Shown here: positions 23,810-34,686 of the stretch, one piece after another
How the letters are laid out: each line of letters opens with the position of its first letter
Numbering within the stretch: position 1 is the stretch's first letter
NCBI GenBank assembly: GCA_003290165.1
Contig: QNQO01006985.1
Coordinates: 248,001 to 312,000, forward strand
Source of the DNA: Berberis thunbergii
Lineage: Eukaryota; Streptophyta; Magnoliopsida; Ranunculales; Berberidaceae
Length of the DNA stretch: 64,000 nt
Direction: 5' to 3'
Translations under genes and position numbers: made by a program
The notes under the pieces: model-generated
Seen by the model: the letters and a program-made list of their open reading frames with translations, nothing else
Database searches by the model: none
Told to the model about the DNA's origin: nothing

Positions 23810-24187
23810 ATGAGTGTTGTAGAGTTTATTGATTAAATATATCTTACCAAAATATATGCTTTGCGTTTTCCAAAAACTGAAAAAAGATCTCTGTTTTTGG
23901 AGTCTGCGGATGTTCTAACATCAGTATGTTATTATGTGATGCCACCTGATATGGGTGAGCATCCAATTGATTTCATGAGATCTTGTAATGTCTTCATATA
24001 TTTCGTAGAAGAAGTACAGACTTTTCCTCAGGGGACATGTCTGTCTTCCATTTTTTATTGCTCTCGAGCTCCCATCCATCATTGGGAGATGAACCCTGTA
24101 GCTAGTTTATGGTTGAGTGGAGTGTCGACGGTCGTTAGTCATTCCTGGGGTGGTATCTCTGGGTCACCCCAGGCATTACAAATTTGA
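23810..24187 (+). pseudogene. E3 aORF2: best-preserved copy of the second antisense protein
   Basis: The ATG at 23810 is about 30 bp after TATATATAG (23772-23780). The frame shifts once early, then stays open from 23861 to 24187. The open part contains RSLFLESADVL, GEHPIDFMRSCNVFIY, EEVQTFPQGTCLSSIF and a serine/glycine-rich end (SHSWGGISGSP). About 300 bp downstream, CAATCAATAAAATC gives a polyadenylation signal at 24484-24495, also conserved in E5. It has no recognised domain. It is antisense to gag and would depend on its own promoter. Confidence 0.5.
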
Positions 24188-24483
24188 GAGGCGTCCCCAT
24201 CTGGCAACACTGTGAGACCTCAAACATTATGTTATTCAAGGATATTCTCGTTTGCCTTCTTCACATTTGAAATGAAAATTTGTCGAGCAAAGAATCGAGG
24301 GAGTGCTTACAGCTTTCTTCAAGTACTTTACTTTCACCACCTTATCTTTTGGAGGCTAGTTGGTAGAGCAAAGGTTTGACGTGAGTGTTAGCAAATGCAT
24401 ATTTGCGCCTGACTTAGATACTTGTAGTGTATAGACTTTTGTACTAATTGGTCGACAAGCTTTGTAATAACTTTCATTGCAAT

Positions 24484-24495
24484 CAATAAAATCTG
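24484..24495 (+). terminator. Putative poly(A) signal of E3 aORF2
   Basis: An AATAAA within TTGCAATCAATAAAATCTG lies in aORF2 orientation. The same context occurs in E5 on minus at about 37139-37158, so it is conserved across two diverged copies. Confidence 0.45.
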
Positions 24496-24969
24496 TTTTA
24501 TTTCTGGAATATGTCTGGTACGAACAATTCTCCTAAACTGAAGAAAAAAAAATGAAATCAAAGCAACAAAATAATTTAACTCCGAGCGAGGACTAAGCTA
24601 ACCCAGCCCTAAAGGAGGCGCATATGGTCTTGGCTAGGATTACATAGTCCCTCTAGCGAAGTGTCTTGTTTTGCCAAAACTAACAAAGTTACTTAAGAGC
24701 GGACATCGTGCTGGCAGGCGGTTCCTTGCTGATAATCAGTTCTTGGAGTAAGCGTTTGTTGGCTGAACTATCGTTACTTAGCTCTATGTTGGTCTGGATT
24801 GGGCCTCCAACTCTGAATTCTGGCTCTCCGCATAGCTGTACTTTGGCTGTCGGGGCTCTCTCTGTCCGAGCAGATTGATTATCCTATTTTGTCTAGGCTC
24901 GATGCCTGACATGTCTGTTCCACGGACTCGAGCTGCAACTGGTAGCAATTCAGTTGTTTCACTACTCTA

Positions 24970-25415
24970 AGTCCACAGGAGCCTTGAAACAATATTCCTG
25001 CCAGTACTTGAAATAGTTAAGAAATTGCCGATATAGTCTAGCAATGTCAACATGCACATAGCATGCTCATTATCCGATGAGAAGTAAGCAGCTGAATTAC
25101 CCTTGAAAACACTCGGACACCAACGTCCTTCGCCCTAATCAGAATGGCGTTCACCGTTCGACACTAGTTGAGTGGGCCCAATGTCGAGGTAAGCCAAGAA
25201 GCTCCAAATCTCATTGATAACAGGAAAATGGACGCCCGATTGAAGCATACCTTGATGCAAACAGATAAAGCCTTCCAGAAGACACAACAACGTCTGACTG
25301 ACACCCAATGTGAATAGCTCCAGATTATTAGGAATCCCATCTGTCACGTGGAGGCTTTTCAGAACTTATGACTCTTAGTAAACAGTTCATTAGAAAGTTG
25401 ATTTTGGCCCTCCAT
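24970..25415 (-). pseudogene. E2 aORF1, 5' fragment
   Basis: The ATG at 25415 gives MEGQNQLSNELF, matching MASHNQLSNELL in E1. A stop follows soon after. The next open part carries the Transposase_28 signature: GFICLHQGMLQSGVHFP, then a FLAYLDIGPTQLVSNG segment. The fragment ends at the junction with E3 near 24970, so the intron, second exon and coiled-coil half are absent. A TATAAAT-like box lies upstream on minus near 25535. Confidence 0.65.
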
Positions 25416-25688
25416 TGAAAAATGTACAACTTTCAGTCACAAAGGTTGAATAAAATCAAAAGCACGGAAGGTGAAACGATAAAGCAGAGTCTCCAAGATT
25501 GAAAAGTAAACAAAATAAATTCTGCAGAGAAGGGGATTTATAAAGAAAACAAAATTCTCACCTTTTTTTTAGTAGACGCACGCCCATTTAATGAAGCGCG
25601 ACGCTCGAGGAGACGATTCAGACTCAATAATCATGTCTTCCCAGGTCCTCTACGACATGACTTGATGGACTGATGAACTGGTCCACCA

Positions 25689-25703
25689 ATTTGGGGGAGT
25701 CAC
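25689..25703 (+). other. E2 polypurine tract
   Basis: The sequence TTTGGGGGAGTCAC lies directly before the 3' LTR on plus. Confidence 0.7.
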
Positions 25704-26359
25704 TGATGATATACCAAACCATCATTTAATTAATGGCGTACGCGTGTCAAGATGATCTTGTCAGCAGAGCAAAGTGGACCCGATTGCCACAAAATCTGGC
25801 AAGGCCAGACAACAATAAGCCCATATTGGCAGAATCCATAAGGTTGGATCCAAATTGTAGCTTCCTATTAAGTCCATACGTCACATGGTAAAGCCTAATA
25901 CCCTTAAGCCCTAATCAGGCAAATATCCGGGTGATCACCTAAGATGGGCAGGCCAGCAACACATTGTTTTCGACTAGGAAACATATACCATTGTATAAGT
26001 CGTGCACGAAAACTTCCATGCATGGACAACACTCCAAAAGGGAAACCTCTCCCACAGAATCTAGGAGCACAAATCGTGTAGGGAAACTCTCTTGTATGGA
26101 TGACTCCCAACTAGGAAAAGACTCCAGCAAATTTTCTTTCCCTAAACTACGCTACCAAAGGGCTAGTCGAACGAGGACTCTCCAAATATAAATAAGACAG
26201 AGTTGATGTGAAAATGTACACTACAGAACCCAATTTATAGCTTTAAGCCTTTTCTGACTGTACCATCAGAGTGTCAGCGACCACCACAATGGTGGTCCTT
26301 GGCTCATGTGAATTCCCTGTGCAGGTTAAGGTCAAGGAGAGCAGGATTTGACTACATCA
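25704..26359 (+). repeat. E2 3' LTR
   Basis: This LTR is 656 bp. It starts TGATGATATACC and ends GACTACATCA. Its final A is shared with the left AATAA duplication of E4. Confidence 0.85.
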
Positions 26360-26363
26360 ATAA

Positions 26364-27048
26364 TGATGCAGTCATTTTTTGCTCCCTGATTTGACCTAGT
26401 CTGGCTAACCTGCTGACTTGTACAAGTAACGCACGTGAGCCACGAACCACCGTTGTGGTGGCTGATGGCACTCCGATGCTAAAGTCAGACAGGGATATGA
26501 GGAAGGTGTAATTTTGTAAACAGGGAATTTGTAGCGTACCTAAGCTTACCAACCTCATGTCTTATTTATAGTGTAGGAGTCCTAGTTCTACCAGGTCATC
26601 TAATGCGTAGTTTAGAAAAAAAAATCTATGGAGATATCCTTCTCTAATTAGGAGTCGTATTGCAAAAGGGAAGTTGCATGTTAGCTTCGTGCTCCTAGAT
26701 ATGCGGGAGATAGTTCCCTATTATAGGGTAACCGTAAGAGGAAGTTTCCCTATGTGATATGTACTCTAGTATTTGCTTCCTAGTTGAAAGCGGAGAGCTG
26801 TTGTAATTGCCTGTTCGAAGCTGATCCTCGAGATACTTGTCTTAATAGGGCTTACATGTATTGATGATAGTTGTGAGACGTGTGGGCTTAGCAAGTCGTA
26901 AGGGTTCAGGTCTGTTTGGCAGACTGCATTGAGAGGGTTTAGAATCACTCGGCCTGATCAGTATAGGGCTGACGTTGAGCCCGTATTTCCTCGAGATCAT
27001 CATGACACATGTATGGCTCAAGGATGTGATCATTTTGGTGTATCATCA
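26364..27048 (-). repeat. E4 3' LTR
   Basis: This 685-bp LTR is closely similar along its whole length to 33074-33760 and ends GGTGTATCATCA on plus. Confidence 0.9.
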
Positions 27049-27306
27049 ACTACTCCCCCGAGTTAGTGGGTCGTCACATCGGTTCGCTGTCATCTCTTGA
27101 AAAGATACGTTGCTCATAATGATTGAGTCTGAATCATTGCTTGAGCCACGCGTTGCATTTATTGAACGTGCGTAAGTTTAGTAGCAAAAATGCGAAAACC
27201 TAATCCTTATTTAGGTCATCCGTTGTGCGAAGTCTGATTTATTTTCTTTGCTTTTAAAGATATTGCTATGTTCATCTTCTGACTAAAAAAAATGTTCGTC
27301 TTCTTC

Positions 27307-29645
27307 ATGGCTCAACAAAACCTTCTTGATGACGCAACCTTGACCAGGGGCATTGAGTTTTGTTAATATAGGTTGCTTTTTAAACCCGGCCTTACTGAGA
27401 TCCGTACGAAGTTTGGGGTCCCTGAGGACCTGCCATTGTCTGTTCTGAGGGGCGACTAAACACCTATGTCACCATCGGCGGGGTTCATCTGCTTGCATCG
27501 GGGGATGCTTCAAACCGAGGTACACTTTCCTGTTCTGGATGTGATTTGGGACTTCTTAGACTTCCTTGGGATTCCTCCGGCCTAGTTGTGGCCTAATGGT
27601 TACAAGATCATCATTCTCATCTTGATTAGGGCGAAGGAAGCTGGTGTCCGAGTGACTCTGCGAGTGATTCAATTGCTGACTTCTCATCGATTGAAGGGTA
27701 ATGTCGTTTGTAAAATGACGTCACCTGCTTGCTTCGGGAATCTTCCAGATGCCTTCAAGTTTTGGCAGAAGTATTGCTTCTTAGCCCCCGCGGATTCAAA
27801 GTACTTCCAGTTCAGAGGTCATCCACTCGAGCGGGAGTTCAGACCACTCCGTAAGTATAGCTTTTTCTTTTGGTTTCGTTTCGCTTGCATGCTAGCAGTT
27901 GCTCACTATTCTTCACAAAATGGTTTCCTACCACTCCTTTTACCCTAAAATAGCATAACACTATGGAGACGTTCCATGGCATGTCAAAGAAAAACGTGGC
28001 GGATGTTATATGTGTTCCCAATTTCATTCGCAGTGGGTTGCGGAATAACTGGCATGTGGCTCCCACTCTTTATTGAACATCACAAATTAAGCTTGAAGAT
28101 GGGGCCCTTTCTAGGAAGAAGAAGGCCGCTAGGGCCAAAGCACCATTTTGTCCGACACGGAGGAGCCTTGGAAGACACTTACCTCATTCGTGAGTTTGAA
28201 GAGGTCTCGCATCAGAACTGGGTTATCTTCAACATGACCCCACTCCTTTAAGTGAAGCGCACGAGTCTGATCAGCCCATTAGGGCAGAGGCTGATGTATC
28301 TGGCTAGGAGAAAGACTACCTGCGGTTTGCATAGGTAGATGACATGTCAAATCTCAGTGTTGCGCAGGCAAAAGCTTTGAGTGAGCGGTTGATGAGGGTT
28401 GCAATGGCAGCCTCTGCCAGTGCCGTTTCGCGCGAGATTATTCTGATAGAAACTTCCCATGAAGATCCACATAAGGTTTTGGAGCCCGATCATCTTGTTG
28501 GTGTGCTATCTAATAGTGGTCGTGTTGGCACAAGCCAAGTTTCTTGTAGTCCGCATTGTTCACCATCTCGTTCTAGGCCACAACTCGAGGTACTGGAGAG
28601 TCCTTTGGATAACTCGCTTCCTCCTCTTCCTCGATATCTTGTTAAGTCGTTTGCACCGAACTTAATACAGATGAGCACCCAGGTCTGGCATCAGGAGGTT
28701 GACATGGAGTATGCTTCGAGGAAGCATATAAGTAGGCGTCATAGCTGGCTAATGGATTACGCTCTAAAACCTGAGGATAATATGTTAGAAATGCGTATGG
28801 ACAAGGGTTTAAATAACCTTATGCTGGGTACGACTCACTTGAGCCAGGTGGTTGTTGCTGAAACAAAAGTCGAGGCACATCGTAAGAGGGTGTACACCAT
28901 GAATCGTGTCTTCTCGCACATGCAAGCACAATATTCTGACGCGCTTTATGAAATTGAGCGAGTGAGGAAGCAGGCTGAAGAGAAGAGGTCGGAGTAGTCA
29001 GCCGTGGTTGCTGAGACTCAGAGGGTTCGTCTGGAAGCCCTTGAGGGTGATCTAGTAGAGGCGAGGTTTGCGAAAGACAGATTCAATCTAAAGTTAGATT
29101 GGACCCGCCAAGACTTGGAGGTTGCGCAGGAAATAACGATTGAGGCGCGTTTTGTACTACGGTCTCTCACTGAAGAGAATTCCCTGAAGGAAGCTGAATG
29201 GGCAGCTCAGAATCAACAATTAGAGTCTGATGTGGAGTTCAATGCTTGAGAGGCAAGGAAGGCCAAGGATTAACTCAAAATAGAGACGCACAAGCTCAGT
29301 GTTGTGAAGAGCAGTTTGGCTACAGAGCAGTCTCAGGTTGATGCATTGACTGGAAAGTTGGAGTTGTTGGAGCGTGAACTTGCTAACACGAAGGCATGGG
29401 AGAAAGAGCTTCTGCATGAACAAGGCAAGTGTGAGTTCTGCTGGGTCGTACACGGCAGGTTGGAGCTGCTAGCGCTGATGAAGGAGGAGCATCCGAAATG
29501 GGATCTTGGTCGATATAAAAAAATGTTGTATGTGGGTGGTTCGGACCCTGATGCTCAGGCCATGGCGAGTATGGACGCGACCCTTGCTCCTTTCTCCATT
29601 AAGCTTAGCTCTTCTGTTTATGTACCTTCTCTTGATAAGGTCTAA
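27307..29645 (+). pseudogene. E4 aORF1: antisense Transposase_28-type protein, least decayed
   Basis: The start is MAQQNLLDDATLTRG. The Transposase_28 part holds GFICLHRGMLQTEVHFP, then LWPNGYKIIILILIRAK and a long open stretch to FRGHPLEREFRPL, which ends at a GTAAGT donor (27851). The second exon contains an uninterrupted 217-residue frame (28344-28997) with WHQEVDMEYASRKHISR, a MRMDKGLNNLMLG segment and a YTMNRVFSHMQAQYSDALYE coiled-coil motif. After a single stop it continues almost open to 29645 (LELLERELANTKAWEKELL). This is the best template for what the protein looked like: an N-terminal conserved domain and a long C-terminal coiled coil. Function unknown. Confidence 0.75.
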
Positions 29646-30089
29646 ACTTTGTATACTTGTACCCATTTTGCTCTATCTGTCAATGAAAAAAGTTTTATCT
29701 TGACTGCGTTCTGCACTTGTTTTGCATTTATGCGTTTTCCATTTTACTTTGTCATCTTACTTTGGCATAGGCTGGTTGGATCAATAAGAAGTCGAGTGGT
29801 CTATCTACAGTCGAGAGCTTGACCGTTTGCATTGCAAATGACTCAAAGTCACTGTTGCATAGTCATGTCCGATAGTGGGCATGTCGCGAACAGTTTAACC
29901 GAGGGTTGCATTACCCGAGCTGTGCCTTGTCCTTAAAATAAGTTGTCGGAGGCTTATCTTGTTTGTCAATTTGTCGTCTGCGGCTTCTACCATAGGCGAG
30001 TTGCAATTGCCGAGCATACACATTCGAGAGTTTGTACCGAGTCAGGCGTTGTAAGCTCGGGTTGACATTCTATGTAGCATCTATCCAGG

Positions 30090-31250
30090 CACTGGCTGGA
30101 TGATCCATGTGTCGGCGTGAGTGGCCTTTGTTGATAAAAGAATGCCGGTTAGTTTGAACATGAAGACACTGATTGAGCTAGGATTTATCTTTGTGACCGT
30201 TGTTTTGAAGGAGAGCGATGGTTGGGTGGCAAGTTGCTTGGGGGTCCCACTTTTCGAACCATTTATATCCGAACAGTGTGGACTATAGGTTCGGGTAACA
30301 AGGATTTGGCGACTATGCTGAAAAGCAGTGGTCTCGTGGCGAGCCATCGACATCAGTCAAAGACCGACTAGTCTCCTACCTTTCTAACCATCTATACTTG
30401 CACAGTGGGGGCTACAAGTTCTAGATGAAGGGGTTCGATGACCAGGTCGAAAAGCTGTGGCCCTGTGGCAAGTCGTCAAAATCAACTCGGGACTGACTAG
30501 GCCCCCACCTTCCAAATCATCTACACATGTGCGCGTCAAGCTACAAATTTGGGGGCTTTCGGCAACCACGCTAAAGAATAGTGGTCCCATGGCAAGCCAT
30601 CGAAATTAGTTCGGGACTTACTAGGCTCTCACCTTCTAAACTATCTACACCCACGTAGTGGGGGCTACAAGTCCAGGGTTGTATTTATTCAACGGCCAGG
30701 CTGAGAAACATTGGTCCCGCGGCGAGTCGTCTGAATCAATTCGGGGCTGACTAGCTCCCACCTTCCAAACCATCTACGTCTGCACAATGGGGGCTACAGG
30801 TCTGGGGTTGGTAATTTGGTGGCCAGGCTGAAAAGCACTGGTCTCGCGGGGAGCAGTCGAAATCAGTTCGGGACTAACTAGGCTCCACCTTCCAAACCAT
30901 CTACGCTCGCACAGTGGGGGCTAAAGGTCAGGGCTTTAATTAGAAGCTTTTGTTCCCAGTTGTCACCCGCTAGGCTTACCTGATCGAGTTCGGCAATCAT
31001 TGACAGCGAAGGGGCAATGACCCTGGCGAGTCGTCGTCACCAGGCATGATAACACTGATTAGACTCCCACTTCCTAAACCATCGGGATCCACATTAGATG
31101 GACTAGGTGTGGGGAAGAACCAAAAGCCATCGTCATTAGCCTCGGATAACTAAGCTTGCCTGGTTGCAGAGAGGACTAGTTTGCTATCGTCATTAGCCTC
31201 GGACTAGCTTGCCATCATCATTAGCCTTGGCTAACTAAGCCATCGTCAAG
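30090..31250. repeat. E4 tandem array, about 128-bp units plus a 178-type tail
   Basis: GACTGACTAGGC or a close variant recurs at about 30365, 30495, 30620, 30749 and 30876, giving spacings of 125-130 bp. Units share CCACCTTCCAAACCATCTAC and GTGGGGGCTACA. From about 30950 the sequence changes to blocks like the 178-bp units of E1 (GACTCCCACTTCCTAAACC, CAATGACCCTGGCGAGTCG). The monomer thus differs between subfamilies at the same place in the element. Confidence 0.85.
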
Positions 31251-31940
31251 GTGCATTGTGTGGACAAAATTACCTTAAATCAGCTAGTGATCCGTAGGTA
31301 CGATCCGTGTGTCAGAGTTGATCAGGATTTCTAGTGCTCGTGTCAGGCATGTGGTAGAATATTGTTTGAATAGTAGGTCGAGCCCATGGGCCCACAAAGG
31401 AAGGGCTAGGGTTTTCAACACAATTCCGCTGCATGTATGGCGTAGATCATGCGGTGGCACGTGTACGGATTTGTGACCATCCTTATCTGCCTTCTTCCAC
31501 CCTCTTTAAGGGGTTGAAAGTCATTTGAGGAAGTCTGTAAGGAGGTAGGATTTTTTTAGGAAGTCAGTCGTCCATTGTAAGGTCTCTATCGCTGTTGGCG
31601 AAATGCTTTTTCGGGGTGATTCGTCGGAGCAATCGACTGCTCTGTGCTTTCAACCCCCTTTGCCACTTTGTCCTTGATCTTGGGAAGGGGTTGACCGAAT
31701 TTCATTTGGATATCTTTCTTGTTGCTTGCGGATAGATTGCATCGGAGAGTTCACATGGCCTACTTTGAATACCTTTGTTTTCTTCTGATCTCCTCATGTA
31801 GTTGGATTGTCTATCTTTACTCCATGTCGCACCGGATTCAGATGCTTGTAGTATGTATGCTTTTGTATCCGCCTCTCGGCACTTGTTATTACATCTTTCT
31901 AGAAATCACTAGAGTTTGTTTTCGTAAGGAGGTTAGAATT
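31251..31940. other. E4 interval between array and gag; no gene supported
   Basis: This corresponds in position to aORF2 and the protease in E1, but neither is recognisable. A shared CGGATTCAGATGCTTGTAGTA motif near 31833 matches the sequence after E1 aORF2 (7393-7413), so the interval is homologous but has diverged or been replaced. Confidence 0.45.
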
Positions 31941-31949
31941 GAGAGGTGT

Positions 31950-32990
31950 CATGGCTCTGGATCCAACATAGTTGGATGCTTTATCTGGCCTGGACCGGCT
32001 AGGGTCTGACCTGTTCATTCACCTTCGATTTCCTTATTTATGGTCCTCAACTTCTCTAAGGTAATGTGCTTCTGGGCGCTCTTGAGGAGCTCTGTCATGT
32101 TTAAAGGGGGTTCCAAGGTGAGGTATTCGTAGAGTTTTCCCATTTTAGGCCCGTGGTGAAAGTTGTCACGGCTGTGTCGTCGCTGCAACTGTCAATGAGT
32201 GTCAACTCGTTATTGAAGCGTGTGACATACTCTCTGAGCGTCTCATTGGATCTCTGTTTTAGGGAGAGTATGTAATGTGGGCCTTTTCGAAAACGCTGAC
32301 TCCCGACGAAGTGCATCAGGAACTCCTTTGCCAGGGTCTTGAAGGATTCGATTGACCTTGGCAGGAGATCGTGGAACAACGATAGTGCTGACTTATTCAA
32401 GCTAGTGGGAAAAGTCCTGCACATCATCGATTCAGATCCTTCTTTGAGGGCCATTACATGCTGGTAATGGCAGGTGGTCAAATGGGTCGGTGGTTCCGTC
32501 GTAGAATTCAAGCTTCGAAGGAGTGAACTTCTTCAGAAGGGCCTCATTCATAATACGATTAACGAATGGTGGGATAGAGAGATGGTATAGCATGTCTGGG
32601 TTGTGTGCTCCTTTGCGGAGGGGGTTCTGAGGGTCGAGCCTCTCTGCTCTAGCGACCGGCTCAGTGTTAACCGCGCAACCTCCTCTAGTTCAATGAGAAC
32701 TAGCGGGGGCTTGACTTTCTTGTGTTTGCTCTATGCCGTCCTCCGAAAATTGAGGCCTGTGCTGCTCCTGGTCTCTATAAGTAGGTGGAGAGTTTGTCGT
32801 GCAAGAGCCTCCACCACTTTGGCGATCTGTTGTATTTGAGGTGACAACATATCTATCCTGGGGTCCATCGTTGTAATTGTCGGTGTGGGGGCATGAGTCT
32901 ACTACACGTGCAGGAATCGTTGTAAGTGACATACATTGCCAGCCTGAGAGTTTGACGTGTCCCTTGTTCTCCATTGTTGTGTGATCTAGT
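31950..32990 (-). pseudogene. E4 gag, decayed
   Basis: The original start (ATG in E1 and E2) is changed to ATT. The capsid-type Retrotrans_gag domain is clear at 32511-32101: LLPRSIESFKTLAKEF, then FVGSQRFRKG, then LKQRSNETLREYVTRFNNEL. This has the conserved tryptophan changed to phenylalanine (SALSLFHDLLP). The N-terminal part (32974-32690) is in another frame. The protein ends near 31950 without the basic and protease segments of E1 and E2. Gag would have formed the virus-like particle. Confidence 0.7.
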
Positions 32991-33053
32991 GGTCAATGTC
33001 TCTCTGTATTTTGAAGGAAGACGATGCTAGTGAAAGGTTAGGAACTTTGTCGT

Positions 33054-33070
33054 CCCCACGGAAGGCGCCA
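33054..33070 (-). other. E4 primer-binding site
   Basis: In element sense this reads TGGCGCCTTCCGTGGGG, three bases after the 5' LTR. It is the same site type as E1 with substitutions. Confidence 0.7.
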
Positions 33071-33073
33071 AAC

Positions 33074-33760
33074 TGATGCAGTCATTTTTTGCTCACTGTT
33101 TTGACCTAGTCCTGCTAACCTACCGACCTACACAAGTAGTGCATGTGAGCCACAGACCACCGTTGTGGTGACTAATGGCACTCCGATGTTAAAGTCAGAC
33201 AAGGATTTGAGAAAGGTGTAATGTTGTAAACATGAAATTTGTAGCGTACCTTAGATTACCAACCTCATGTCTTATTTATAGTGCAAGAGTCCTGGTTATA
33301 CCAGGCCATCAAAGCCGTAGTTTAGGAAAGAGATCTTCGTGGAGATCCTTCTCTAATTAGGAGTCGGACTGCATAAAAGAAGTTTCTTGTTAGCTCCGTG
33401 CTCCAAGATACGCGGGAGATAGTTCCCTATTAGAGGGTAAACCGTAAGAGGAAGTTTCCCTGTGTGATATGTACTCTAGTATTTGCTTCCTAGTCGGAAG
33501 CGGATAACTGCCGTAATTGCTTGTTCGAAGCTGATCCTCAAGATACTTGCCTTAATAGGGCTTACGGGTATTGAGGATAGTTGTGAGACATGTGGGCTTA
33601 GCAAGATGTAAGTGTTCGAGTCTGTCTAGCGGATTGCATTGAGCGGGTTTAGAACTACTCAGACATGATCAGTGTAAGGCTGACGATGGGGCCCATATTT
33701 CCTCGAAATCATCATGACACATGTATGGCTCAAGGATGTGACCGTTTTGGTGTATCATCA
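33074..33760 (-). repeat. E4 5' LTR
   Basis: This 687-bp LTR starts TGATGCAGTC and ends GGTGTATCATCA on plus, followed by AATAA. Confidence 0.9.
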
Positions 33761-33765
33761 AATAA

Positions 33766-33903
33766 GTAAGAGAAAAAAAATTAATATGGAGTGTCGTAGG
33801 CACGGGTAATATGACTTAATAACTACCCCACTTATTAACGTAAATTCAATGATCCATATGAATTTCATCAAAGAATCATGGAGGAGATGAACACAAATCC
33901 ATG
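33766..33903. other. Host DNA spacer between E2/E4 and E5
   Basis: This is the only pre-insertion DNA between the E2/E4 cluster and the E5 duplication. It is AT-rich and no feature is seen. Its first base completes E2's right-hand ATAAG duplication. Confidence 0.7.
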
Positions 33904-33908
33904 GTTGC

Positions 33909-34612
33909 TAATGAAACACCAAACCGCCCTCTGGTCATCACCATACGCGTGTCATGATAATCTCGTCAACATAACAAAGCAGACCCGATTGCATGCTCAA
34001 TCCAACAAGACCCAGACAACATTAAGCCCACTATTGGCAAATTCCAAAGTGTTTGACCCGAAGTGCAGCGCCTTAATAAACTCATACGTCACGCGGTCAA
34101 GACCAATACTTGTAAGCTCTAATAAGGCAAAAGTAAGCCCTAATAAGGCAAGTATATGGGGAATTGAACCAAGACAGACAAACTAACAATACATCAGATC
34201 CGACTAGTAAACAAATACTAGAGTATGAGTCGAGGAAGGAAACTTCCTTGCATGGACAACACTCAGAATGAGACACCACTCCTACGAATCTAGGAGTGCA
34301 AGCCGTGTAGGAAAACTTCTCTACATGGACAACTCCCAAACAGAAAAGGATCTTCAACAATATTTCTTTCCCTAAACTACGCCACCAAAGGCCTAGCCAA
34401 ACATGGAATCCAACACTATAAAAGAGAGATAAGGTCGATAAACTTGAGGTATGCTACAAAATCTCAATTTACAGTTTTAAGCCTTTCCTAAACCTTATCT
34501 AACGTAAGCATCAGAGTGTCATCGGTTGGCACACGGTGGTCTTTGGATCACATGTGCTACTTGTGCAGGTCTAGGTAGCGGTGAGGAATGAGAGCAGAAA
34601 TCAACTACATCG
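33909..34612 (+). repeat. E5 5' LTR
   Basis: This 704-bp LTR has both ends mutated: it starts TAATGAAACACC instead of TGATGATACACC and ends CTACATCG instead of CTACATCA. Homology to 42965-43655 and the flanking GTTGC fix the borders. Confidence 0.85.
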
Positions 34613-34615
34613 GTT

Positions 34616-34633
34616 TGGCGTTATCCGTGGGGA
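34616..34633 (+). other. E5 primer-binding site, mutated
   Basis: TGGCGTTATCCGTGGGGA. The GCC at the fifth to seventh positions of the site in E1 and E2 has become TTA. Confidence 0.65.
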
Positions 34634-34686
34634 ACGACAAAGTTCCTAAGAAATATTAGTACTACCTTTCTCAGAGAACCAGAGAG

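Larger units (their letters stand above)
18446..24970 (-). mobile_element. E3: related LTR retrotransposon nested in E2, 5' half deleted
   Basis: The sense strand is minus. It begins at the plus-strand left with its 3' LTR and polypurine tract, then aORF1, tandem array, aORF2 and the tail of the protease region. It stops near 24960-24975, where sequence switches to E2's aORF1. Its gag, primer site and 5' LTR are missing. The insertion point in E2 is GTTTA (18441-18445); the second duplication copy was lost with the deletion. E1's intact order in the same interval shows that E3 entered between E2's protease and aORF2. Confidence 0.8.
15537..26359 (+). mobile_element. E2: LTR retrotransposon with nested E3 and a large deletion
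   Basis: E2 has its sense on plus. The duplication ATAAG lies at 15532-15536. Its right copy is split by the later E4 insertion (ATAA at 26360-26363 plus G at 33766), and rejoining the two parts gives the exact match. It keeps its 5' LTR, primer site, gag and protease (15537-18445), then E3 intervenes. It resumes at about 24970 with the 5' part of aORF1, polypurine tract and 3' LTR. Its aORF2, tandem array and the 3' part of aORF1 are missing. A single deletion joining E3's protease region to E2's aORF1 explains both losses. Confidence 0.85.
26364..33760 (-). mobile_element. E4: related LTR retrotransposon of a divergent subfamily
   Basis: The 7,397-bp element has its sense on minus. The duplication AATAA lies at 26359-26363 and 33761-33765. 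Order in element sense: 5' LTR, primer site, gag, tandem array, antisense aORF1, polypurine tract (27049-27065), 3' LTR. Its LTR left end (TGATGCAGTCATTTTTTGCTC) and much of its interior differ from E1-E3. The tandem unit is about 128 bp rather than 178. The protease and the aORF2 found in the others are not recognisable, because gag ends abruptly near 31940 against unrelated sequence. The element is otherwise complete at its ends. Confidence 0.85.
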
